From Scolanthus callimorphus (lineage: Eukaryota; Cnidaria; Anthozoa; Actiniaria; Edwardsiidae): a DNA stretch of 64,000 nt. The notes below the pieces were generated by a model that was given only the letters and a program-made list of their open reading frames with translations, was not told where the DNA came from and did no database searches. The stretch lies in contig JAWWUD010000104.1 in the NCBI GenBank assembly GCA_033964015.1, positions 248,001 to 312,000 on the forward strand, given 5' to 3'. Made by a program: the position numbers and the translations under genes. This document shows positions 44,148 through 55,600 of this stretch, piece after piece; position 1 is the stretch's first letter, and the number at the start of each line of letters is the position of its first letter.

Positions 44148-44453
44148 CCCAGGGGCGTAGCCAGCACTTATGAGAGGGGGGGGTTCCAAAATTCAAAAAA
44201 TAAAAAACTCCACATAAATCGGACGTTTTTTGCGTTCTCGCCACAGGAAACCCAGCCAAAAATATTGATCTCGGGAAAAAACTAGCGTTTGAAGAAATTT
44301 GCTACATTTTATTGGAGCTTTTATTTGTTGTTTATTAAATATTTACCGAATTTTAGTAATAAGTCGGTCCAGAACAGAGGCGAGGGGGGGTTCCGCTGCG
44401 GGATAGGGGGGGGTTCCGGAACCCCTGGAACCCCCCCCCGGGCTACGCCCCTG
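44148..44453. mobile_element. MITE with CAGGGGCGTAGCC termini
   Basis: CAGGGGCGTAGCC at the left and GGCTACGCCCCTG at the right are exact inverted copies, each flanked by TATACC (44142-44147, 44454-44459), a probable 6-bp target duplication. G-rich and C-rich tracts lie just inside. No transposase. Confidence 0.7.
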
Positions 44454-44459
44454 TATACC

Positions 44460-46470
44460 CCAGCATGGTCGTAGCCTACCACACTCTGAATAAGACGAAG
44501 AGCGACGCGTGGTCAGAGGTCGTCACTATCTCCAAATACAAAACGTCGTTTGGCTCATCCCTTGTTATCCTAAACCCACCCCTTGTCTATACATCATCAT
44601 TTACAGCGAACTTGAGGCGTCATCATCCACTGCCCATATAACAAAAACCCATGCATGAAGATGAATCTGCCACGACCCAGAAATGGGGAAAAAATCTCCA
44701 CCAAAAAAAAAATACCCACTTAAATGTCAAGGGCTTCAGCAATTTCATGCTATTGTAGAATGGTACATTGTGTAAACATGTTGTGTAAATATCGTGTAAT
44801 AATTCTGTATTTGTTATTGTGTTTTGTCATCTATTGATGGGTTTCTGCAGAACTTCCCTGCGATTGTAGAACGTATACTTTTAATAAACATTGGAACGCA
44901 TTCAGTCGACGCGGCTTTCCGCCTACTGGCGTGAATGCTATCAAAGAGCCTGTGTCGACTGCCATTTTGACAGCATAGCAACATCTCTAGCAACATACCA
45001 AGTCGGATCGAGAAAGCATCCATTTCCATCGGCTGATTTAGAGAATATAGAGCAATGTTCTCAATTGAATTTGGTAAATCAAATTTTAAACTATATGAGA
45101 TGTATATGTTAAGAGATTTCTACAGGTAAGTCGTCTTCTAATATCAAACAAAAACAACAACAAAGGGGTTTCTGACATGGGGTCTTTAACGTCCAATAAC
45201 ACAGGGACTCATATGAAAACTCTCTTTATTGCTAAAAATAATTTGTGGTCAACTTGAATTATTGTACAAAAATATTCTTGACAAGAAAAAATACATGGAC
45301 ATCATTTAAATAGATTGCTCCTACATTTTCATCCTACTCTGAATATTATAACATCTATTATTTACAGTCAATTGAAATTTTCTAATTCAATTAACGTTTT
45401 TAAATACTAAAACCGAGATAAATAATCAAACGGGACACTAGACAAAAGAGAGGAACCAGTGCCAGTGGGGATACCAGAACTTTGCTAACGGGGGACCCAG
45501 AGGCAAGTAGTGCCCCTTTTTGTTGCAAATAGACCCTGTCCCAAAATGGCCGCCGAAAATCCCGTTCGGTTTTTGTTAAAAATGAACACACATCATCACA
45601 TAAGTAAAACTCTAAAATTTCCCTGCATTATATCCAATATCTTCCGAGAAAACGAAAGCTGAAAATCAGAAATTTACAGACGTTTGTATGACTGGGGGTA
45701 CGAGTCATAGCCCTAATCATACAAATCTTAAATTTTTAAATTAAAATTTTTAACATTTTTAAATTTGAGACTCTGCTTTCTCAGCCGACATGGCGGCATT
45801 TGGCATAACTGAAAATTTAAAGTATCACGAATGTGAGAATACTCTTTCTAGTGTCAGTATTTGACTATTTTGACTAGTTTAATTTCATGTGAATTATGAC
45901 ATTTTGTCACATGTTTACTGCATTTTAGTGTACTTAGTTAACAGAGTGGAATGGTTAGGAAGCTCGGAAAACTTCAAAGGATGCTCACAAGCGTCGACTG
46001 AATGCCAAGAGGGGCATTGACAGTGCACAATATTTTATTTTGTGCTCATCTAATATACATGTGCGCACACTGAATCTTACTGACTGAATTTTGGTACTTA
46101 TGTACCACGAAATTGCACAAACAAAATAATTCGTCGTAAAAAGGGAACAAAGAGATGGTACAATAACATGGTGTAGGGTTTCATAGCGATCCCAATCTAT
46201 TAACTGTCGCCCTTCGAAACAATGACATAAGGGTGGATATCGTAGATTAGCCTTGTATGTCCCTTTTCTCTTTAATTTCTTGTACGTCAAAGTCAGATGT
46301 AAAAAGAAAACTCCAAAAGGCCAGCCTCTTGGTACCTACCCAAAACTAAAGCTACAATCTACACCATTTAACATAATCTACGCAGCAAGGGCTAATCATT
46401 CCCGAGTAGTCAAAGCAGACATCCAAAGAACAAGTGTCATCTTTCAAGATGGCCGCAAACGCACATCAAA
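44460..46470. other. Intergenic; no gene recognised
   Basis: Several short frames on both strands without domains. The 44891-45112 plus-strand frame is mildly protein-like but unsupported. Contains the presumed 3' flank of the coiled-coil gene. Confidence 0.3.
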
Positions 46471-46474
46471 TCGG

Positions 46475-46615
46475 TTAAGGTGATGCCTTTTTCTTAGCCG
46501 GCCTGTACCCTTTCGTTTGTTTACAAAACCTTATTTGTTTACTAAAGCCGTTCAAGATGAAGTCATTCTCAAGAAGACATCCAAAGAACAAGTAAACCGA
46601 GACCGCAAACGCTCA
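46475..46615 (-). repeat. Decayed tandem copy of the coiled-coil gene's last exon end
   Basis: 46479-46525 (GGTGATGCCTTTTTCTTAGC...CCCTTTCGTTTGTTTAC) repeats, with about 15% change, the end of the true terminal exon at 46628-46675 (GGTGGTGCCTTTTTCTTACC...CCCCTTCTTTTGTTTAC), 149 bp away. ACATCCAAAGAACAAGT also recurs at 46418 and 46578. It lies downstream of the stop codon. Confidence 0.65.
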
Positions 46616-49600
46616 TCAACTTGATTTAGGTGGTGCCTTTTTCTTACCCTGTCTGTACCCCTTCTTTTGTTTACTAAACCCTATCGGCATTTCCCACACC
46701 TGTCTCGGCACGTGTATGTAATATGTAAAGGTATACGGCCTCGTTAAAGACTGCTCTTGTCTGGTTGATCTCAAACTCTGCATCCGCTCAACGTTAACTT
46801 CTCTGCGTCTTAGTAACATCGTCTTCCGGCGTGCGGCTTCTTGTGCTGCGCGCATGCGCGCTACCGCTTCTAGCCTGCGGGCCATCTCGACACGTTTTTG
46901 TTCCTCTCGGATTTTTCGATCTTCTTCTTCTTGTAGACGTCGCCGTTCTTCCTCTATCGCTCTCAATTGTTCCTCCTCTTGGCGTTTTCGTTCGTCTTCC
47001 TCTTCTCGGAGTTTGCGCTCCTGCAAAGGAAGTTTACTGGTTAGAAATATCGACTTGGAAAACCTGTAGCCGATTGAGGAGGTGGGTCGCGAATCTATCG
47101 TGGTTCTTTAGACATTCGACGGACAGGATTCCAAAACAGTTTTTGCAGTTGTTGCAGTTGGCAGAGAATTGCCAGAATTTAGAAAACCCCAGTAACTGAA
47201 GTAATCCATTATTTTTTGAAGCCCTGGCAGCTAGTCTGGAAAGTCCGACTACTAATAATTTAAGCAAAGGTCTTCCGTGCGAAGCTAAGCTGGGAGTGAT
47301 AAATGCATAACAAAAGCCCCACCATCCAGCGCATAAAATTCAATCGGGGATTTAAATACAGCACGTTAAGTCTTCGCCGGATACAGGTCTGTTAATACAA
47401 ACATTGTAGTTGGACTGGAGTACAGACAACAGTACAACATACAACAGTACAACAACACAACAGTACAACATTACAACAGTACAGCAGTACAGCAAGTACA
47501 GCAGTACAGCAAGTACAGCAGTACAGCAAGTACAGCAGTACAGCAAGTACAGCAGTACATCAAGTACACCAGTACAGCAAGTACACCAGTACAGCAAGTA
47601 CACCAGTACAGCAAGTGCACCAGTACAGCAAGTACACCAGTACAGCAAGTACACCAGTACAGCAAGTACACCAGTACAGCAAGTACACCAGTACAGCAAG
47701 TACACCAGTACAGCAAGTACACCAGTACAGCAAGTACACCAGTACAGCAAGTGCACCAGTACAGCAAGTACACCAGTACAGCAAGTACACCAGTACAGCA
47801 AGTACACCAGTACAGCAAGTACACCAGTACAGCAAGTACACCAGTACAGCAAGTACACCAGTACAGCAAGTACACCAGTACAGAAAGTACACCAGTACAG
47901 CAAGTACACCAGTACACCAGTACACCAGTACACCAGTACACCAGTACACCAGTACACCAGTACACCAGAAAAAGAGTTCAGATGACTAACCCTGGCCTCG
48001 GCGATCTTCCTCATCTGTTCTCGATACTCCCTCTCCTCTTGTAGTCTCCTCAACTCCTCCTCCGCCTCGCGTATTTGCTCCTCCTCAAGTCTACGCTGCT
48101 CCTCTTCCTCCTCAAGTTGTCGTAGTCGCTCCTCCTCGATTCGTCTTTCCTCCTCAATACGGTCGAGCTCCTCCTAGAAAAAAGAAACAAAATGTTTTAG
48201 CGAATTGTAAGCAGAATAAAATACGTGTGAAAAAGTATTTCTTTTGAGACAATAAACCAAGGCCCGACTGCCTCCCTTCTACCCATGTTAAGACTGGTGC
48301 TAAAGAACCCTTTGCACCCTTCGTGTAAGTATGGGAGTGTCTCCCGGTGCAATGGCCTGTCTCTTGGGGGCACTACATATACTGTAGAACAGCCCTCATG
48401 AATTTAAGCTGCGCGGAAGCAATCTGGACCATCCAATAGGCCACTTGATATGACCCAGATCAAATAGTAATACATTCTGAATAAAATCTTGAAAATTTCA
48501 TTCGCTGTCATTCGCTCCAGCTTAGAGATTTTATGCTGAAACTTCAGTTACTGACTAACGTCAATTTCTCCTTTGTATTTCCGTAATTGATTTTGACAAA
48601 ACATCTCGTTAAGAGGTAGTTGGGGTCACGTGACCTAGTTAGTGCAACCTTTCCTTGTCTAGCAGTCGTGTATTTCGACCGCTTTGCGTTTCCTCACGAT
48701 GATGAGAAGTCACTTTCTTTCTTTCTTTCTTTTCTTTTAAAGAGCAGGCAGTACAAGAATAGAACAAGAGTAGAACAATCTACTACAGAAAGGCGCTGGG
48801 AACATAAGAGCGAGAGTGTGAGAAATTCTGCTTGGACGCCGCGGGTAATGACACTGGCGGGCATAGCACGAGACCATGGTGTCACATCTTCGTGCTAACA
48901 ATTAGACCCATTTAGACCCATTTTTTTTTTTTTTGCTTTTCTCGTTCATTATCTCGTTCATCAATGTCAAACCAGCTTTGCCGGTTATTTACCTGCCGTT
49001 TTCGTGCTTCTAACAACTCCTGTCGTCTTTTCTCCTGGTCCATTTTCATCTTTTCCATATCCTCTTCTCTCTTCTTCATTTCTTCCTCCCGTTTTTTCTT
49101 CTCCTCTCGTTTCTTCTGTACCTCAAGACGCCTTCTCTCTGCCTCTGAAGCTCGCCGAGCTTCTTTTTCTTCGCGAGCTTTTTTCTTTGCATCCTAAAAG
49201 CACGAGTGAGCAAAAAGCGAATGAGCCACGGTTTATCCACAGTAGTTCATTAGTCAGCAGATTGGTTTACATAAACTCCATGTATCTAGAAATAAGGTTC
49301 TTTTATTTTGCGATATTCAAATGCCCAAATTCAGCCTGCATGTGGGTTCTAAAAGACCAAGTGTTCGATGGAGGAGACAAATAGTTTTGTAACCCATAAA
49401 AGTATATGCTAATGAGGTAAAGGTAAAGTAGTGAACTCAATCTCATTTCGATCCATCCGTTGGTCTAAAACTCGCGTAAGGTTATGATATGTAGCGATAG
49501 ATCAACAAACTAGTGGTGCTTTTGAAAGTGTGTTACCGTCAGTGGCGGAGTGGCGGATGCAGAGGGGGTTCCACGGAACCCCCAATGAGCATCTGAACAA

Positions 49601-52600
49601 TAAAGTTTTGATTGCGATACCCAGACTGCTAGCGGATGAGCTCTCCATAATATTTAGAAAATAACACCTATTTTATACTGTGCGCATTCTGATTGGTTAA
49701 AAGGCGTGTTTGTAAGAGACCTGAGAAACACGATTGTCACGCATGTGTACGTTATTTTCTAAAAGCAATAAAAGTACTTTCCCGCGCTCACTGGTTTCTT
49801 ACAAACACTCGGGGAATGTTGGTCGAACTGATAAAAACTTGAAAGACACTCGCCTCCGGCTCGTGTCTTTCAAGTTTTTATCAGTTCTTCCAACATCCCC
49901 CTCGTGTTTGTAAGAAACCAGAGAGCACGTGGAAAGTACTTTTATTGCTTAAATATTGCACGTACTATCCGGCAGTCTTCGAAGGGGCGAAGAAGAAACG
50001 GAACCCCCCTTCGTAAAATTCTGTATCCGCCACTGACCGTATTACATAAACAAAGCAAACAAGTACCTACAAGTCATAATATTGTCACACCCATTGGACA
50101 CACGGTCTTCTGGTTCTTATATGCGTTTTTTACTGTACCACGTAAAAATTACCCGTCGAAGTAAATTACAGCAGATGCTCCATAACAACGACCCATGGTC
50201 ACCTTTTTGCCACAATCATAAAGAAATGCCAAGGAAAACATATTTGCCAAGCACTAGTAGTCGGACTTGCAGTCGGAATCAATGTTTTATTACTGTCGTT
50301 TGTGAAATAAACGAAAAACGCTTCTTACTAAATTACATAGCATGTCTGTAGTGATTTTAGTTTCTTCCGAGGAGCGGAAAAACAGTTTAAACTTTGCAAT
50401 CCTTTTCTTTTGGAACCTTTATTTTTGGATAGGGACTTGAAGCTGCGACGAAGGAGCGAGACGACGATTCCGCTTTTTTTAAATTAAAAAGCCTGTGACA
50501 GCCGGGGCCAAGCGTGTAAGCTCACCCGCGCATAGTCATTTCTGTAAGAAAAAAATCTTGCAGAGATCCAAGCTAGTAAAAAACATGATATAATAAATTC
50601 CGAAAAAAAATTCTTGCACAAAGTGATCCCCGAAAAACAATTCATGCGCAAAAAAATTGCCACCCCCCTCCCCTCCCCCAATTTCTAATGGTCCACCCCT
50701 TACAGCTAAAACCATTGCATCGCGAGCCACGTTTTCAAAAACATCAAATTACTTTTTTGGTTTTTTGACTTTACTATTCCCCAAATCATAATATCTGAGC
50801 CAATAAAACTCTTCCCCTGTTTCGCCTAGTGCAGTCAACTGGCTTCTCTCTGAACTAAAACCAGACAACGTCGCGACAGAAAGCCAGGTGACTACAGTAG
50901 ACGAAACAGGGCAATAATCTGATTGGCTCATAAGATTTGACTGGCAGAACAGCAAAGCCAAAAACAAATCGATGTTTTGAAAACGCGGGTCGCGATGCAA
51001 CGATTTTAGCCGTAACCGTCTTACTTTCAAATTTGAAAGAACAATACTGTTCCAACTCACCTTGAGTTTCTCCATGGCTTCTTCCTCCTCCAACCTCGCT
51101 TGCTCCTCCTCTTTAAGTCTACGCGCCTTCTCCTCCTCGATCGCCTCTTGTTTAGCCTCGGCCTCCGCACGAGCCTGTTTTTGCTCCTCCTCTCGCTCCT
51201 ACAGAATCAAAGTCCATTGAATGCAATATTTAAAGGCCTATCATCAACCGAGAGCCTTTGCTGTCTACTAGCCAATCAGAAAAGCCGAAAAACAATGGAT
51301 CAATTTGAAAACAAAGAAAAAGGGGCGCAAAGGCTCCCGGTTGTTAGACCATGAAAATAAAATCTCGCTCCACTATTAAAACTTGATTCAGTCTCGGATT
51401 CTGCTATTGAAATATAAGAAAATAACTGATTCAATGATACTGACTTCAGGAGTGGTACCGACATTTCGAAAAGGGCTGTTCTTAGCTTGGAGTTGTCCCC
51501 AACTCCCCTTCCCTTTTTGAATTGCACGCCAGTTAGTACGTTCCGAACCAGCAATTGTCAAGGGGAATTTCTGTATAAACAAAATGAACTGGGCTGGCAA
51601 GGCCTCAGAAAAAAGGAGTAGTAAATGTATGGAAATTCCAATGTCTCAAGCACTGAAAGACATCCTTAACCAGGATAACTACACGTGGTTTTCAAAATGG
51701 CAAAGATTCTCTTGCGTGAATGTATTTACCTTAAGTAATCTCAGTTCTTCGTCCCTCCTCCTTTTCTCCTCTTCCTTCCTCTTCTTTTCTTCCTCTTTCC
51801 GCTTCTTCTCAGCTTTCCTCGCGTCCGCTCTCTGCTTAGCAAGCTCCTGTTTTGTCGGTTTCTTTGGTTTCGATGGCGAGTAAGCACCCTTTTTACTCGA
51901 CGGAACCTGAGCCGCAACTTGTGCCAGCTGTACAGTTTTCATACTGCCTACAGAACCACGCTTTTTCGATGATCCCGCAGCACTATCTGGTTTCGCGGTG
52001 TCCGGTGCAGGGCTATCTCCTCTCTCTTGTTGTATAAACGCTTTGAGTTCGTCATCCATGTGCTCGAGCATCTCGGGCGAGGCGAAGGCCTCGAGGTCGA
52101 TATTATTGGGGTCAACTTTAATTTCTTCCTTCTTTTTAGAAGTTTTTGTAGGTTTCTTCTTTTTCACTTCCTTCTGCAATATAATGACGTTCCAACAGTG
52201 TCATTACCGGCAAACACTGGGAATTTCTGCAGAAACCCTAGAAAAATCGGAAGTGTTCGGATTTCCCATGGCTATCCATGTGAATTCCGAACGCTTCCCA
52301 TGCGTGTTAGGCAATCATTTGAGAGAGGAAGACCACTTTTTGGCAATGATCGCTCAGAGGAGGAGAAAGCGGAGAAACTTTCAATCTTCTAGTATCATTA
52401 GTATCTTGTCTAATCAGAACGCAGGATTCATAATAGATCACTAGTGAGATTTGACCACATACACATTATCTTTATTATTAACGGTCCTGTTGTGGATCCC
52501 CGAAGCACACCACACGAAATGGCTTGCGTATGTACAGCTGCCAGTTCGCTTTCAGTTTTTAGTAAAAAAATATTTGGATTTTCACATTCTCTAGCGACTC

Positions 52601-55600
52601 TGATAAGCAAAAAAATTCAAAAAAATATTTGACTTACCTTCTCTTTAGTAGCCGATTTTGAAGTTTTGTTCCTATTCACAAGAGATGCCAGATCCGACAA
52701 ATCATTCCTCTTTGTTGGTGTCACCTCCACTGATGGTTTCAGTGACTCCGTTGTCACGTTACTTGGCTTGGTTACCAAGCTCCCCAGACCAACATCTGGC
52801 TCGCTTGACTCTTTACCAGTCCCCTCCAGCTCTAGTCGGCCGCGCTCGGCGTGGGGCTCAGATTTTATAAGAAGACTGGTGACGTATTCTCTGCGCGCTT
52901 CGCTTCTTTCTACACTTGGAGATGTCACCTTTGTTGAATCTTTTCCTAAACGAAATCCTAACGCGTTGCTAGATTCAGCTTTCAGCTTTCGGTCAAAGTG
53001 ATCAGAGTCTTTATTTTCCTCAATCACCTTCGCCTTAGTGACAGGTTCAGCTATCTTTACTGGTGGACAATTTTGAACATCTGGTTTTACAGCCGGAACA
53101 CTAACAGGTTTTACTTGTTCAACTGGTTTAACAAAAGGTTCATTCTCCTTTCCCGCGTCGGAATTTTTGCGACTTCGCGAAGACTTGGGCGAATCTGAGG
53201 CTCGTGCCCAGTCTCCAAGTATTTTTCCACAGCCTTCCCGACCGAGACTGGCTGCCGCCGTTCGTCAGCTGTTAGAGGGGATTGGGGACGAGATCGATCG
53301 ATGTCTATATGCTCCTGGTACATGGACGCCGAGCTAGTGGCTCTAGCGATCTCAACGTCCAGGGACGAAATCTGAGGTTCTGCTTGCGGTTGTGGGATTT
53401 GTGGCGACCATTGATTGGCGATATCCGCTGACAACACAGAGTCGTCGTCGTCAACGCTAGGACCTTAAAAAAGACACCGATCAGCTTTATTTTCAAAGAT
53501 GAAAACAAAAGGTTAGGGGAGGGGAGTTTTCAAACATTTAAAAAGTACTGTAAAATAACTCGCTAAACAGTGGCGGGCGTCCGAAGCACAGGATCATATT
53601 CTTGGGTTGCAACCATTCCTTTGGGAATTAAACTACAAAAGCGCGGCGGCCATGCTGGTGCCCTGAACCATGGGAGCTAATAAGCCAAATCAGGGTTTAA
53701 GAAAAACCGCGAGAGTCCTGGGTAGAGGGGGAAAACCTCACCGGAAGTAATTTTCTTCCATATGTTTTACTGTAAAATAGCTCGGTTTTAGGCTCCATTA
53801 GTTGTGCTCTGGCGTTGTGATTCGCAGCTTTATACGAAAATATCGAGCACAGGATATTAGTTTAATCCCTTCTTCGCTAGAATCAAGGCAGTTTTGATCC
53901 TGAAATTATTTTCTGTTCAAGAAAACGGAGAAACGAAACTCGAGGTAAGTCACTTCTCCGTCAGTGTTCTCTACCGAATGACAAACACGAGTTGATATGC
54001 TCTCTTGTTTCCTTCAAAGGACTATTAATACTCTTTTAATTTTACAAATAAATCCATTCTTTTCAAGCAATTATTTCGCTATGCAGCTGTAAATGGCTTA
54101 TTCATGAAATCCGATTGACCTTTTGATTCTTGACGGCCAAGTAAAAATACCCGCGCACATGATCCTTCTCTGGATCTCGATTTGTACAGACTTATTAACT
54201 TTCTTTTGTTGTATACCACCAGTTTGACCCCCAGTGACGTCACTTGCAACCCAAGAATTAATGCATTCTTAGATTATAGATTTTAAATATTTAGTGAAAG
54301 TTGCTGTCATGGTTACAAACTATGCCCCCTCTCCCAAAGAAAGATGGAAAAACATAAACAAATCGAGAATCTTTCTCGTGTTGTAAAATTCGCAGTTTGT
54401 ACAGACTGAAATATCGAGCACAGGATATTAAATTAATCCTTTCTTCGCTAGAATCAATTGATCGTGAAATTAGTTTCTTCTCAAGGAAACGAAACTCGAA
54501 GTAAGTCGCTTCCCATTCGTTTCTCTATCAAGTGACATAATATAACTTGACCAAGAAGCACTATTGATGACATGTTCTTGATATTTATTCTTATATTCCA
54601 GTGATCAATTTTAACGCGCGCTCATTGGTCGAAACGTATCACGTGGTGCATTTTCACAGGACAGATATCAGACGATATTGTCCGTCGGAAGTGATATTCG
54701 TCCTGGGAGAAATGTTTTAAGCAAAAACTGGATATTTTCTGTTTAAAAAATAATGGAAAACAAGCAACCAAGGTTTTTGTCTAAGAATGTTGATGAAATA
54801 CCGGAAATTGATGGCTGAGGCGACACCGGAAAACACAAAAAGTCAACTAAACAGGCTGTAAATGTTTTGAATGGTTTACCAAGTTGTTAGTTTTTTGTTG
54901 TTGTTTCAATCCAAGTTAATTCGGTTTGATATTCGCGAAAAAAATGAAAGAACTAAACAAAAAAGAGCAAAATGACGATAAAAGAATTGTTTTTAAACTT
55001 ACCATATTGTCGCAGCTTGGCAAATAGAAAAACAACTTGCAATCAGCTCAACCAAAATTCAACCACTAAAGTCCAGCAAGCCGACTTCCAAGTTCGATCA
55101 GCAGCGCTAAATTTTCCCAACTCTGCATTTCACGGCTGTAATTTATACTTCAGTTCACAGCAGAACAATTAATTAACAGTTCGGCAAGGAATTAGATCTG
55201 AAAACCCGAAATCTGGGCTAGATTTCTGTAGAAAAGCACACGGGAAAGCACTAGAACTTGTGCGTTGTAAATTTGTTTTGTGAATTCGCTCTGATTTCTT
55301 CTCCCCACGTTAGGGTTTGATTGACAGTTTTTGTGTCAACCAATCACAGCTCGAATAAAAATATCTTAGCCAATCACCGCTTACGATTTGCCTTTTCGCG
55401 CCATACTGCAGTTGAGTGGCTTTCTCACGTTCACAATGTTTTCCTCTCTCTCGAGTCTCTCGAGTTTTTCAGTGAAGTTGCTGGGATATAAAATAAATAA
55501 AGTTTTTTTCCCCCTTCGACCCAGGACTCTCGCGGTTTTTCTTAAACCCTGATTTGGCTTATTAACTTTCTTTTGTTGTATACCACCAGTTTGACCCCCA

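Noticed and set aside
44891..45112. 73-residue plus-strand frame with several Cys
   Set aside because: No domain, no splice or start context, antisense frame equally open.
47352..48044. Tyr/Cys/Leu-rich or Gln/Tyr/Thr-rich frames over the 17-bp repeat
   Set aside because: Repeat by-products in an intron; the true exon here is 47991-48173 on the minus strand.
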